Of a DNA stretch of 26,297 nt, positions 8,709-16,801 are shown in pieces (position 1 is the stretch's first letter; each line of letters begins with the position of its first letter). A program made the translations under genes and the position numbers. The notes below the pieces were generated by a model. It was not told where the DNA came from and made no database searches. It saw only the letters and a program-made list of their open reading frames with translations. The stretch spans positions 1 through 26,297 of the forward strand of contig CAXQNK010000089.1 of NCBI GenBank assembly GCA_964225175.1, read 5' to 3'. The DNA is from WTJD01 sp964225175 (GTDB taxonomy: Bacteria > Pseudomonadota > Gammaproteobacteria > Xanthomonadales > SZUA-36).

Positions 8709-11378
8709 ATGAACGGCAAGCTGAAGCATACCGATCAAGATATTGATGCGCTCGAGACCAATGAGTGGAAGGAAGCGCTGCAAGCAGTCATTGAGCGGGA
8801 CGGCCCGGAGCGTGCACATTTCCTGCTCGAGAGCCTCGTCGACCTGGCCCGCCGCTCTGGTGGGCATCTGCCGTACGACGCCACCACGGCTTACATCAAC
8901 ACAATCCCCACCCACCTTGAAGAACGCAGTGACGGTGACCGGGAGCTGGAACGACGAATCATCTCCATCGTGCGCTGGAATGCCATGGCCATCGTGCTGC
9001 GGGCTGGAAATCGTGGCGGGGAGCTTGGCGGGCACATTGCCAGCTATCAGTCTGCTGCGACCTTGTACGAGACGGGCTTCAATCACTTTTTTCGTGGCCC
9101 TGATCATCCCAGCGGTGGCGACCTGGTATTTTTCCAGGGCCACTCCTCGCCGGGGGTTTATGCCCGGGCTTTTCTCGAGGGACGAATCAGTGAGGAGCAA
9201 CTCGATCGTTTTCGCCAGGAGGTCGATGGCAAAGGGCTCAGCTCTTACCCACACCCGTGGCTGATGCCCCATTTCTGGCAATTGCCGACCGTTTCGATGG
9301 GCCTCGGGCCGATTATGGCCATTTACCAGGCGCGCTTCCTGAAATACCTGCACAATCGCGGAATTGCCGATACCTCAGAGCGCAAGGTTTGGTGCTTCCT
9401 CGGCGATGGCGAAACTGATGAGCCTGAATCCCTTGGCGCCATCTCGCTGGCCGGACGTGAAAATCTCGACAACCTCGTTTTCGTCATCAACTGCAATCTC
9501 CAGCGGCTCGATGGACCTGTGCGAGGTAATGGCAAGATCATCCAGGAACTCGAGGGTGTTTTCCGTGGCGCTGGCTGGAATGTGATCAAGGTCATTTGGG
9601 GTTCGCGTTGGGATCCATTGTTGTCAAAGGATAAAGATGGCGTCTTGCTCAAACGCATGGAGGAGGCGGTCGATGGTGAGTACCAGAATTACAAGGCCAA
9701 GGGTGGCGCCTACACGCGAGAACACTTCTTTGGTGCCAATCCGCAATTGCGCGAGATGGTTGCCAACATGTCGGATGACGACATCTGGCGACTGAACCGG
9801 GGCGGTCATGATCCTTACAAGGTGTTTGCTGCCTATCACAGCGCCGTTAGGCACGAGGGACAACCGTCGGTCGTGCTCGCAAAAACGGTGAAAGGCCATG
9901 GCATGGGCGAGTCGGGTGAGGCCCAGAACATTACGCACCAACAAAAGAAAATGGATCTCGCATCGATACGACAGTTCCGGGATCGTTTCAAAGTGCCCAT
10001 TCCCGATGAGGTCATCGAGGATGTTCCCTACTACCACCCCGGCGATGACAGTGCTGAAGTGGAATACATAAGGTCACGCAGACAGGCCCTTGGTGGTGCT
10101 TTGCCACGGCGCAACAGCGTCACGGATCGATTACAGGCCCCGGAGCTCGAGCAGTTCAAAGCCTTGCTGGAGGCGACCGGTGAGCGCGAAATCAGCACCA
10201 CCATGGCCTTTGTGAGGGTCCTGGCAATCATCCTTCGCGAGCAGGCCCTGAAGGAGCGTGTCGTGCCGATCGTGGCGGACGAGGCCCGCACTTTCGGCAT
10301 GGAAGGGATGTTCAGGCAACTTGGGATTTACGCCAACCAGGGCCAGCTTTACACCCCGGTGGATGCCGATCAGCTCATGCTCTACAAGGAAGATCGGAAA
10401 GGTCAGATTCTCCAGGAGGGAATCACGGAAGCCGGGGCCATGTCGTCCTGGATTGCGGCTGCCACCAGCTACAGCTCCACCGGCACTGCAATGATCCCGT
10501 TCTTCATCTTTTACTCCATGTTCGGGTTCCAGCGGATCGGTGATCTCGCCTGGGCAGCGGGGGACCTGCGGGCGCGCGGCTTCCTCATCGGCGGAACTTC
10601 GGGCCGCACGACCCTGAATGGTGAGGGGCTGCAGCACGAGGATGGGCACAGCCACATGCTCGCTGCTCAGATCCCGAACTGCGTCTCCTACGATCCAACT
10701 TTCGCTTACGAACTGGCAGTCATCGTGCAAGATGGGCTGCGCCGTATGTACCAGGAGCAGGAGGATGTTTATTACTACGTGACGGTAATGAACGAAAATT
10801 ACACACATCCGGTCATGCCTCAGGGTGCGGAAGAGGGCATTCGTCGGGGTATGTACCTGTTCAGGGCGGGGAAACAAGGCGACCTCCGCGTGCAGCTCAT
10901 GGGCAGCGGAGCGATATTGCGGGAGGTGATTGCCGCCGCAGACCTGCTCGAGCAAGACTTCGAGCTTGCGGTAGATGTCTGGAGCGCAACCAGTTTCACG
11001 GAACTGAGAAGAGATGGTGAGGCTGCATCCAGAAACAACCGGCTGAATCCGGACAGCACCCAGACCAGCTGGGTAGAACACTGCCTGGAGGGCCATCCCG
11101 GCCCGGTCGTGGCAGCCACGGACTATGTCAGCAGTTTCCCCGATCAGATCCGCGCTTTTATACCCCGTGATCAATACATCGTTCTCGGGACGGATGGGTT
11201 CGGGCGTTCGGATACCCGTGAGAATCTGCGCTGGTTTTTTGAAGTCGACCGTCACCAGGTGGCCTACGCGGCCCTGTACGCGCTGTACCGCGAAAACAAA
11301 TTCGAGCTCAGCGCTCTGCTCGAAGCGCGAGAGCGCCTGGGTATCGACCCCGGCAAGCCGGACCCCTTCAAGGGTTAA
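8709..11378 (+). CDS. aceE: Pyruvate dehydrogenase E1 component, homodimeric type
   Basis: 889 residues, close to the E. coli protein. It decarboxylates pyruvate on thiamine diphosphate and acetylates the lipoyl groups of E2. The ThDP/Mg motif is GDGETDEPE (residues 232-240), followed by the NCNLQRLDGPVRGN stretch. An active-site His lies in FFQGHSSPG (H144). TSWIAAATSY and GTSGRTTLNGEGLQHEDGHS in the second half are typical of the AceE family rather than of alpha2beta2 E1. The chosen ATG follows GAGAGGA with 11 nt spacing. An out-of-frame mini-ORF (ATG CCA CCC CGA TGA, from 8698) overlaps this start by ATGA, probably by chance. Four nt separate its stop from aceF. Confidence 0.96.
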   Translation: MNGKLKHTDQDIDALETNEWKEALQAVIERDGPERAHFLLESLVDLARRSGGHLPYDATTAYINTIPTHLEERSDGDRELERRIISIVRWNAMAIVLRAGNRGGELGGHIASYQSAATLYETGFNHFFRGPDHPSGGDLVFFQGHSSPGVYARAFLEGRISEEQLDRFRQEVDGKGLSSYPHPWLMPHFWQLPTVSMGLGPIMAIYQARFLKYLHNRGIADTSERKVWCFLGDGETDEPESLGAISLAGRENLDNLVFVINCNLQRLDGPVRGNGKIIQELEGVFRGAGWNVIKVIWGSRWDPLLSKDKDGVLLKRMEEAVDGEYQNYKAKGGAYTREHFFGANPQLREMVANMSDDDIWRLNRGGHDPYKVFAAYHSAVRHEGQPSVVLAKTVKGHGMGESGEAQNITHQQKKMDLASIRQFRDRFKVPIPDEVIEDVPYYHPGDDSAEVEYIRSRRQALGGALPRRNSVTDRLQAPELEQFKALLEATGEREISTTMAFVRVLAIILREQALKERVVPIVADEARTFGMEGMFRQLGIYANQGQLYTPVDADQLMLYKEDRKGQILQEGITEAGAMSSWIAAATSYSSTGTAMIPFFIFYSMFGFQRIGDLAWAAGDLRARGFLIGGTSGRTTLNGEGLQHEDGHSHMLAAQIPNCVSYDPTFAYELAVIVQDGLRRMYQEQEDVYYYVTVMNENYTHPVMPQGAEEGIRRGMYLFRAGKQGDLRVQLMGSGAILREVIAAADLLEQDFELAVDVWSATSFTELRRDGEAASRNNRLNPDSTQTSWVEHCLEGHPGPVVAATDYVSSFPDQIRAFIPRDQYIVLGTDGFGRSDTRENLRWFFEVDRHQVAYAALYALYRENKFELSALLEARERLGIDPGKPDPFKG

Positions 11379-11382
11379 CGCC

Positions 11383-12726
11383 ATGAGTGAGCGCATCGAA
11401 ATCCGGGTTCCTGACATTGGTGACTTCACTGATGTCCCTGTCATCGAAGTGCTGGTCGCTCCGGGCGACATGGTGGATGTTGATGATTCTTTACTGACCC
11501 TGGAAAGCGACAAGGCCACGATGGAAGTGCCCTCACCCGTCAGGGGTCGCATTGCGGAACTGCAGGTGGGTGTCGGCGACGAAGTTTCGGAGGGTGACGT
11601 GGTCGCCCGGATTGATGCCGAGAAATCCGTGTCGGGCACGGAGGAGACCGGGGCGGTCGACTCTGAGCCCGGTTCCTCGCAAGCAGCAGAGACAGAAACT
11701 GTGCCGCGGTCAGAGCCCAAGACGAAGCCGACCAAGATGGTAGTCGCGCCAGGGGCGGGCCAAAGGCAATCACCCCCGGTGCCCATGGATGCCAACGCTA
11801 CCCTGCCCGGCAAAGTGCCCTACGCGAGCCCGGCCGTCAGGACCTTTGCCCGCGAACTTGGCGTTGACCTGTTCAAGGTCACGGGATCGGGGCGAAAGGG
11901 ACGTATTGTTCGTGCGGATGTAACCACCTATGTGAAGGCCGTCATGGCGGGCGATGCGCGTCCTGCCGGCGGCGGCCTGACCTTCGATCTACCCGATGCG
12001 CCAGTGATCGATTTCTCCAAGTTCGGAACGATCGAACACAAGGCCTTGTCGCGTATCAGGAAAATTTCCGGCAAAAACCTCCACCGCAACTGGCTGAGCA
12101 TTCCCCATGTCACGCACCATGATCATGCGGACATCACGGTGATGGAAGAGTTGCGCCAAGCAGGCAAGGAGGCCGCTGCCGAGGCCGGTTATAAACTGAC
12201 CCCGCTGGTTTTCCTGATCAAGGCTGCCGTGGCGGCACTGCAGAAGTTTCCTGAATTCAACGCCTCACTGGACCCGGATGGGGAACAACTGGTGCTGAAA
12301 AAGTACTATCACATTGGGATCGCCGTCGACACGGCTGACGGGCTGGTGGTCCCGGTTATTCGTAATTGCGACGAGAAATCCCTTGCCGAATTGGCTCGTG
12401 AGCTGGGAGACCTCAGTCAGCGTGCACGTGAAAAACAACTCAGTCCCCGGGACTGGCAGGGAGCCAGTTTCACAATTTCCAGCCTCGGTGGCATTGGAGG
12501 CTCGGCCTTCAACCCCATCATCAACGCTCCAGAGGTGGCTATTCTCGGCGTATCGAGGTCACGGATGGAACCGGTCTGGGACGGACAGCAATTTGTGCCA
12601 CGCCTGATATTGCCCCTGGCGGTTTCATACGACCACCGGGTGATTGATGGCGCAAGCGCGGCGCGGTTCACGCGGGCGCTGGCGGAACAACTCGAGAAAG
12701 TGGATTCCTCGGGACTGTCGTCATGA
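11383..12726 (+). CDS. aceF: Dihydrolipoamide acetyltransferase, E2 of pyruvate dehydrogenase
   Basis: 447 residues from ATG at 11383, just after the aceE stop; the open frame runs further 5' but only inside aceE. Domains in order: one lipoyl domain (about 1-80, lipoylated Lys in ESDKATMEVP, K44), a flexible Ser/Pro/Glu-rich linker (about 82-140), a peripheral-subunit-binding domain (YASPAVRTFARELG through GRIVRADV), a second linker, and the acyltransferase catalytic core. The core carries the active-site motif DHRVIDG (417-423; H418, D422). It passes the acetyl group to CoA and forms the core of the complex. Having a single lipoyl domain is at the low end for gammaproteobacterial E2, which often have two or three. 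Confidence 0.95.
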   Translation: MSERIEIRVPDIGDFTDVPVIEVLVAPGDMVDVDDSLLTLESDKATMEVPSPVRGRIAELQVGVGDEVSEGDVVARIDAEKSVSGTEETGAVDSEPGSSQAAETETVPRSEPKTKPTKMVVAPGAGQRQSPPVPMDANATLPGKVPYASPAVRTFARELGVDLFKVTGSGRKGRIVRADVTTYVKAVMAGDARPAGGGLTFDLPDAPVIDFSKFGTIEHKALSRIRKISGKNLHRNWLSIPHVTHHDHADITVMEELRQAGKEAAAEAGYKLTPLVFLIKAAVAALQKFPEFNASLDPDGEQLVLKKYYHIGIAVDTADGLVVPVIRNCDEKSLAELARELGDLSQRAREKQLSPRDWQGASFTISSLGGIGGSAFNPIINAPEVAILGVSRSRMEPVWDGQQFVPRLILPLAVSYDHRVIDGASAARFTRALAEQLEKVDSSGLSS

Positions 12727-13244
12727 AGCAGTTGTCCCGCTCAATCGATCCAGCCCCGACCAGGCAATGGCGATTGTTTTACTGGTTGGGTGCAATTGGG
12801 TTCCTGACCGCGCTCACCGCTCTGTTCGGGGGGTTGACCGGAACCCGTGGCGGCGTCGAAGTTCGCACCGATTCTGCGGGTCAACAACGCGTTATCGTTC
12901 ACCAGGATCGGTCCGGGCATTATCTCGCCAAGGGCGCGTTGAACGGCCAGCCCGTCAGGTTTCTCATCGATACTGGCGCAACCAGCGTCGCGGTACCTGA
13001 ACCCCTGGCCCGTCAATTGGGGCTGGACTTTGGGCCGGAAATTCCCATCCTGACCGCGGGCGGCATGGTGACCGGGTGGATGACCCGCATCGACTCCGTC
13101 ACGATCGGGCCGCTGCAGTTAAAGAATGTGTCCGGGACCATCACAGAGGGCCCGCTCACAGAAACGTTGCTGGGTATGAGTTTTCTGAAGTATTTTCGCC
13201 TCACTCAGGATGGTAACGAGTTGGTGATCGAGAGCGACGTATGA
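12723..13244 (+). CDS. Membrane-anchored retropepsin-like aspartic protease (clan AA, TIGR02281-like)
   Basis: 173 residues. An N-terminal hydrophobic segment (about 18-40, FYWLGAIGFLTALTALFGG) would anchor it in the inner membrane. The remainder is a single retropepsin fold with the catalytic motif FLIDTGATSVAVP (D83). It continues through a second strand set to TLLGMSFLKYFRL, as in bacterial one-domain aspartic proteases, which act as dimers. The start ATG overlaps the aceF stop as ATGA, and its own TGA overlaps the lpdA start in the same way, so it is translationally embedded in the pyruvate dehydrogenase operon. Its substrate is unknown, and predicted topology puts the protease domain in the periplasm, away from the cytoplasmic complex. 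The family call is firm; any functional link to the complex is inference. Confidence 0.85.
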   Translation: MKQLSRSIDPAPTRQWRLFYWLGAIGFLTALTALFGGLTGTRGGVEVRTDSAGQQRVIVHQDRSGHYLAKGALNGQPVRFLIDTGATSVAVPEPLARQLGLDFGPEIPILTAGGMVTGWMTRIDSVTIGPLQLKNVSGTITEGPLTETLLGMSFLKYFRLTQDGNELVIESDV

Positions 13245-14986
13245 GCGAGCAGGTGGAAATCAGGGTGCCGGATATCGGGGACTTTGATGATGTCCCCGTC
13301 ATCGAGATCCTCGTTGCCCCGGGCGATGAGGTAGCCGCAGAGCAGTCCCTGGTGACGCTCGAAAGCGACAAGGCCACCATGGAAGTGCCATCTCCCGCCG
13401 CAGGCAAGATCGTTTCGGTAAACGTGTCACTGAACCAGACGGTTTCTCAAGGGGATGTGGTTGCCGTGATCGAAGCTGTTGAGCCGGCCGGCGCGGGGGC
13501 AGCGGTCACCGACGAACCTGCCCTGGAAACAACCATTGCGGCCAAGTCGCCTGAACTCGATGCGAGTGGATCGATCGAGGCTGATTTTGACTTGCTGGTG
13601 CTGGGGGCGGGCCCAGGCGGCTACACGGCCGCATTTCGTGCGGCGGACCTCGGCCTTCGCGTGGCTTTGGTTGAGAGATACCCCGAACTGGGCGGGGTCT
13701 GCCTGAACGTCGGCTGTATCCCTTCCAAGACCCTGCTTCACGCGGCTGCAGTGATCGACGAGGCCGCCCAGATTTCGAAGCATGGTGTTAAATTTGGCCC
13801 GCCCGAGATCGAACTGGATGCACTGCTGGGATGGAAACACAAGGTCGTCTCGCAGTTGACCGGGGGGCTTGCCGGGATGGCCGGAAAACGGCAGGTGACC
13901 GTCATCGAGGCCAATGGTCGCTTCTCTGGTCCCCACGAAATGGAACTCGAAACCGCGCAGGGCCTCGAGACTGTGAGTTTTTCCAAGGCGATTATCGCAG
14001 CCGGTTCCCAGGCCCTGCACTTGCCGGGCTTTCCATGGGATGACCCCCGTGTGATGGATTCCACGGATGCGCTGTTGCTCAAGGATATTCCATCACGTTT
14101 GCTGGTCGTCGGGGGCGGTATCATCGGGTTGGAAATGGCCAGCGTTTACCAGGCCCTGGGGAGTGCGGTCACTGTCGTTGAATTGACATCGCAACTGATG
14201 CCTGGCGCGGACCCGGACCTGGTGCGGCCGCTTCACAAGCATGTTGCCGCGCGGTATGCGGGAATTCACCTGGGGACCAGGGTGACGGGCGTGCAGCCCG
14301 GACCGGAAGGCCTTGCGGTCAGCTTCGAAGGTGAGGATATCCCCGAAGACCCGATCTTCGATCGTATCTTGGTCTCGGTAGGAAGAACGCCTAATGGCCA
14401 CGCTGTGGCTGTCGAGAAGGCCGGGGTCGAAGTCACTGAGCAAGGATTCATTCCTGTCGACCGGCAAATGCGTACCAACGTCGGACACATCTTCGCCATA
14501 GGGGATATCGTTGGCCAGCCCATGCTCGCACACAAAGCCACCCATGAAGGCAAGGTGGCGGCTGAAGTGTGCGCGGGACGGAAAACTGCCTTTGAGGCGC
14601 GCGTCATCCCCTCGGTTGCCTACCCGGATCCTGAAGTCGCCTGGGCGGGGCTGACGGAAACGCAGGCCAAGCAGGCTTCCATACCCTACAAGGTCGGGAA
14701 ATTTCCCTGGGCGGCTAGCGGCCGTGCGCTCGGCATTGGGCGTCCGGAGGGCTTTACCAAGTTATTGTTTGATCCAGAGTCTGCGCGCGTCATCGGCGCT
14801 GGCATCGTGGGCCCGCATGCGGGGGACCTGATTGCTGAGTGTGCGCTGGCAATCGAAATGGGCGCAGAGGCCGGAGACATCGGGTTGACCATTCATCCGC
14901 ACCCGACCCTGTCAGAGAGCATTGCCATGGCCGCCGAGGTGTTCGAGGGTACGATCACTGACCTGTACCTGCCCAAGCGTCGCTGA
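13241..14986 (+). CDS. lpdA: Dihydrolipoamide dehydrogenase (E3) with N-terminal lipoyl domain
   Basis: 581 residues, about 110 longer than ordinary E3 because of an N-terminal lipoyl domain (about 1-80; Lys in ESDKATMEVP, K44) and a short linker. The E3 part has the FAD-binding LGAGPGGYTAAF (121 onward), the redox disulfide GGVCLNVGCIPSK (C154, C159), the NAD-binding LLVVGGGIIGLEMA, an AIGDIVGQPMLAHKA segment, and the C-terminal His-Glu pair in HPTLSE (H554, E559). It reoxidises dihydrolipoyl groups with NAD. Lipoyl-E3 fusions are known in several bacteria, including Neisseria. The lipoyl domain is very similar to that of the E2 two genes upstream. It converges on the DASS transporter gene with a 10-nt gap and no visible terminator. 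Confidence 0.96.
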   Translation: MSEQVEIRVPDIGDFDDVPVIEILVAPGDEVAAEQSLVTLESDKATMEVPSPAAGKIVSVNVSLNQTVSQGDVVAVIEAVEPAGAGAAVTDEPALETTIAAKSPELDASGSIEADFDLLVLGAGPGGYTAAFRAADLGLRVALVERYPELGGVCLNVGCIPSKTLLHAAAVIDEAAQISKHGVKFGPPEIELDALLGWKHKVVSQLTGGLAGMAGKRQVTVIEANGRFSGPHEMELETAQGLETVSFSKAIIAAGSQALHLPGFPWDDPRVMDSTDALLLKDIPSRLLVVGGGIIGLEMASVYQALGSAVTVVELTSQLMPGADPDLVRPLHKHVAARYAGIHLGTRVTGVQPGPEGLAVSFEGEDIPEDPIFDRILVSVGRTPNGHAVAVEKAGVEVTEQGFIPVDRQMRTNVGHIFAIGDIVGQPMLAHKATHEGKVAAEVCAGRKTAFEARVIPSVAYPDPEVAWAGLTETQAKQASIPYKVGKFPWAASGRALGIGRPEGFTKLLFDPESARVIGAGIVGPHAGDLIAECALAIEMGAEAGDIGLTIHPHPTLSESIAMAAEVFEGTITDLYLPKRR

Positions 14987-14996
14987 TGATGCGCTG

Positions 14997-16361
14997 TTAA
15001 CCCAGCAGGAAAGCGCACACGGTGGAGATCACCACCGCGCCAAACAGATTAACCACCCACCCGGCCCGAGCCATCTCCCTGATACTGACTCGACCACTGC
15101 CATACACCACCGCGTTGGGTGCAGTGGCCACGGGCAGCATGAATGCGCAGCTTGCGCTCATGACTGCAGGCACCATGAGCAGCATGGGCGGGACATCGAG
15201 AACCAGCGCGGCGGTGCCCAGCAATGGCATCAGCAGGCTGGCAGTGGCCGTATTGCTGGTGACTTCGGTCAAAAAGGTGACCGAGAGGCAGATCAGCAGA
15301 ATCAGCAGCCATGCCGGAACCACTGAGAGCAGGTGAAATTGATTGGCGAGCAGGTCGGCGAGGCCGCTTTCCATGAAGGCATTCGCGATGGCAATCCCAC
15401 CCCCGAAAAGAATCAGCACGCCCCACGGAATTTTTGCGGCCGATTTCCATGTCAGTAACCGTTCTCCCTCGCCATTGGAAGTCACCGCCATGGCAATGAC
15501 AGCGAGCAGCGCGACAGAGGCATCATTGGCGTGTGGCAGGTCCAGGACGCCGCTCCAGCCACCGAAGGGCGCCTCTCGGGTGACCCATGCGAGCGCGGTC
15601 AGGGTGAACAGGATGGCAACTCTTTTTTCGGCGACTCGCCAGCGCCCGACTTTGGGCAGGGCCACGGGCTCACGGAGTGAAATGCCACGGGTCAGCCACA
15701 GGCCCACTGCAGGCACCATTAGCACAACGACCGGTAATCCCCAGACCATCCATTCTGGAAATGTGGGGCTGCTTCCGAACAGGTCGGAATGGATTTGCAT
15801 AAAGATCAGGTTGGGTGGTGTGCCGATAGGGGTGCCGATTCCGCCAATGCTGGCGGCATAAGCGATGCCGAGCAGCAAGGGTACGGCAAGGATCCGCTCC
15901 GTCCGTTCAATGACCGCCAGGGCGACAGGAAGCAGCATCAAGGTGGTTGCCGTGTTGGAGATCCACATGCTCAGTACGGCCGCAGCCGTCATGAAACCAA
16001 GGACCAGGCGGCGGGCATCGTGCCCGCCGAACAGGTTGACCATGAACAATGCGATTCGCCGGTGGGCTCCTGAGGCTTCCATGGCTTTGGAGATCATGAA
16101 ACCGCCCAGTAACAGGAGGATGAGCGGGCTGCCATAGGCATGCGCAACTTGCTGCGGGCTGAGAATTCCCAGCAGAGGGAACAAGGCGAGTGGAAGCAAG
16201 GAGGTGAACGCCATGGAGATGGGTTCGCTGATCCACCAGACTGCGCACCAGAGCGTGACGGCTGCGGTCACCGACGCGGCCATGGAAAGCCCCGCACCCA
16301 TTAAGGCCGCCATGCAGACAATGGCGGCGATCGGTCCTAATGGCAGTGCCCACTGACGCAT
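14997..16361 (-). CDS. DASS/SLC13-family sodium-coupled anion transporter
   Basis: 454 residues from ATG at 16361, which has AAGGGAAG about 6 nt upstream; a further in-frame ATG at 16403 lacks such a site. The protein is almost wholly hydrophobic, with roughly a dozen membrane segments. It shows the two Ser-Asn-Thr motifs of the family, WISNTATTLMLLP in the first half and VTSNTATASLLMP in the second. GTPIGTPPNLIF lies between them, and NAVVYGSG near the C-terminus. Members import dicarboxylates such as succinate, citrate or sulfate with sodium. Here the substrate is not decidable. It is convergent with the pyruvate dehydrogenase operon and divergent from the arginine operon. Confidence 0.88.
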   Translation of the reverse strand: MRQWALPLGPIAAIVCMAALMGAGLSMAASVTAAVTLWCAVWWISEPISMAFTSLLPLALFPLLGILSPQQVAHAYGSPLILLLLGGFMISKAMEASGAHRRIALFMVNLFGGHDARRLVLGFMTAAAVLSMWISNTATTLMLLPVALAVIERTERILAVPLLLGIAYAASIGGIGTPIGTPPNLIFMQIHSDLFGSSPTFPEWMVWGLPVVVLMVPAVGLWLTRGISLREPVALPKVGRWRVAEKRVAILFTLTALAWVTREAPFGGWSGVLDLPHANDASVALLAVIAMAVTSNGEGERLLTWKSAAKIPWGVLILFGGGIAIANAFMESGLADLLANQFHLLSVVPAWLLILLICLSVTFLTEVTSNTATASLLMPLLGTAALVLDVPPMLLMVPAVMSASCAFMLPVATAPNAVVYGSGRVSIREMARAGWVVNLFGAVVISTVCAFLLG

Positions 16362-16568
16362 GAACGCTTCCCTTTTCAATTGCGGCTTATGATATCGGAT
16401 CATGCCCGCGCGGTCCTGTCCCGGGGGCTGATCTTCCCGGCGTTACAATTGCGCAGTCTACCCGAGTAGCTTGGCGGGGAGCGCGCCATCGAATGAGTGG
16501 TCGCCGACAGGAGATAATCGCTCGGGTCAGACACACATCCGGGCTGGCTCAGCAGCGGGAATAAGCGC
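16362..16568. other. Divergent intergenic region, no gene seen
   Basis: This stretch lies between the transporter start and the arginine leader promoter. I see no ORF with a ribosome binding site, no convincing ArgR box and no clear promoter for the transporter. Confidence 0.5.
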
Positions 16569-16597
16569 TTGCAATGCAGGGGACAAGCACGTACATT
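16569..16597 (+). promoter_or_regulatory. Candidate sigma-70 promoter of the arginine operon leader
   Basis: TTGCAA (16569-16574) and TACATT (16592-16597), with a 17-nt spacer, would start transcription near 16604, about 26 nt before the leader peptide ATG. Each hexamer matches consensus at four of six positions. Position relative to the leader ORF is the best argument for it. Confidence 0.4.
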
Positions 16598-16629
16598 CCG
16601 AAGGAAAGGAATCGAATCGAAGGGTCACA

Positions 16630-16707
16630 ATGATCGCAGCAAAAACCTTGGGCAACCTGATGGGCCGTCGTGACCGACGTACGCGCCCGCCATCGTGGCT
16701 TGGGTAG
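16630..16707 (+). CDS. Arginine-rich leader peptide of the arginine operon (putative attenuator peptide)
   Basis: A 25-codon ORF with ATG at 16630 and TAG at 16705-16707. GAAGGG lies 5 nt before the ATG, a good Shine-Dalgarno. Codons 13-19 (16666-16686) read Arg-Arg-Asp-Arg-Arg-Thr-Arg, that is five Arg codons in seven, using CGT, CGA and CGC. The product resembles no enzyme. Its place 95 nt before argF', with an intrinsic terminator between, is that of a his/trp/leu-type leader peptide whose translation speed reports the level of charged tRNA-Arg. The same frame is open further upstream, but only this ATG has a ribosome binding site. Expression and function are inferred, not shown. Confidence 0.75.
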   Translation: MIAAKTLGNLMGRRDRRTRPPSWLG

Positions 16708-16765
16708 CCATTTGCGACGTTAGATTCAGACAGCAAACAGGACCCAGCCAAGGCTGGGTTTTTTT
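16661..16765 (+). promoter_or_regulatory. Putative arginine attenuator (mutually exclusive antiterminator and terminator)
   Basis: Segment 1 carries the Arg codons and can fold on itself: CGTCG (16666-16670) with CGACG (16675-16679), plus ATGG (16660-16663) with CCAT (16690-16693). Segment 2, TGGCTTGGGT (16696-16705), covers the last three sense codons and the first base of the stop. It is complementary to segment 3, ACCCAGCCA (16742-16750): nine base pairs with one bulged U. Segment 3 is also the 5' arm of the terminator. Predicted logic: with arginine plentiful, a ribosome reaching the stop covers segment 2, so the terminator forms. With arginine scarce, a ribosome stalled at codons 13-19 leaves segment 2 free to capture segment 3, and transcription continues into argF'. 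Segment 2 can also close a local hairpin (TGGCT with AGCCA, 16696-16710), which may serve as a pause structure. Confidence 0.7.
16742..16765 (+). terminator. Intrinsic terminator in the arginine operon leader
   Basis: ACCCAGC (16742-16748) and GCTGGGT (16753-16759) form a 7-bp perfect stem with a CAAG tetraloop, followed directly by six T (16760-16765). It lies between the leader peptide stop and argF', 36 nt before the argF' ATG. No other gene is available for it to terminate, so it must be regulatory or belong to a small RNA. Confidence 0.88.
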
Positions 16766-16801
16766 ATACCTCGAGAATCGGATGCGATAACAGGCTATAG
16801 C

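Noticed and set aside
8698..8712. Four-codon mini-ORF overlapping the aceE start
   Set aside because: The purine tract abuts its ATG with no spacing and instead suits the aceE start; the ORF is too short to be distinguished from chance.
10131..11813. 560-codon open frame on the minus strand across aceE and aceF
   Set aside because: It lies opposite well-conserved dehydrogenase genes, has no recognisable domain, and is explained by the high GC content of the coding strand.
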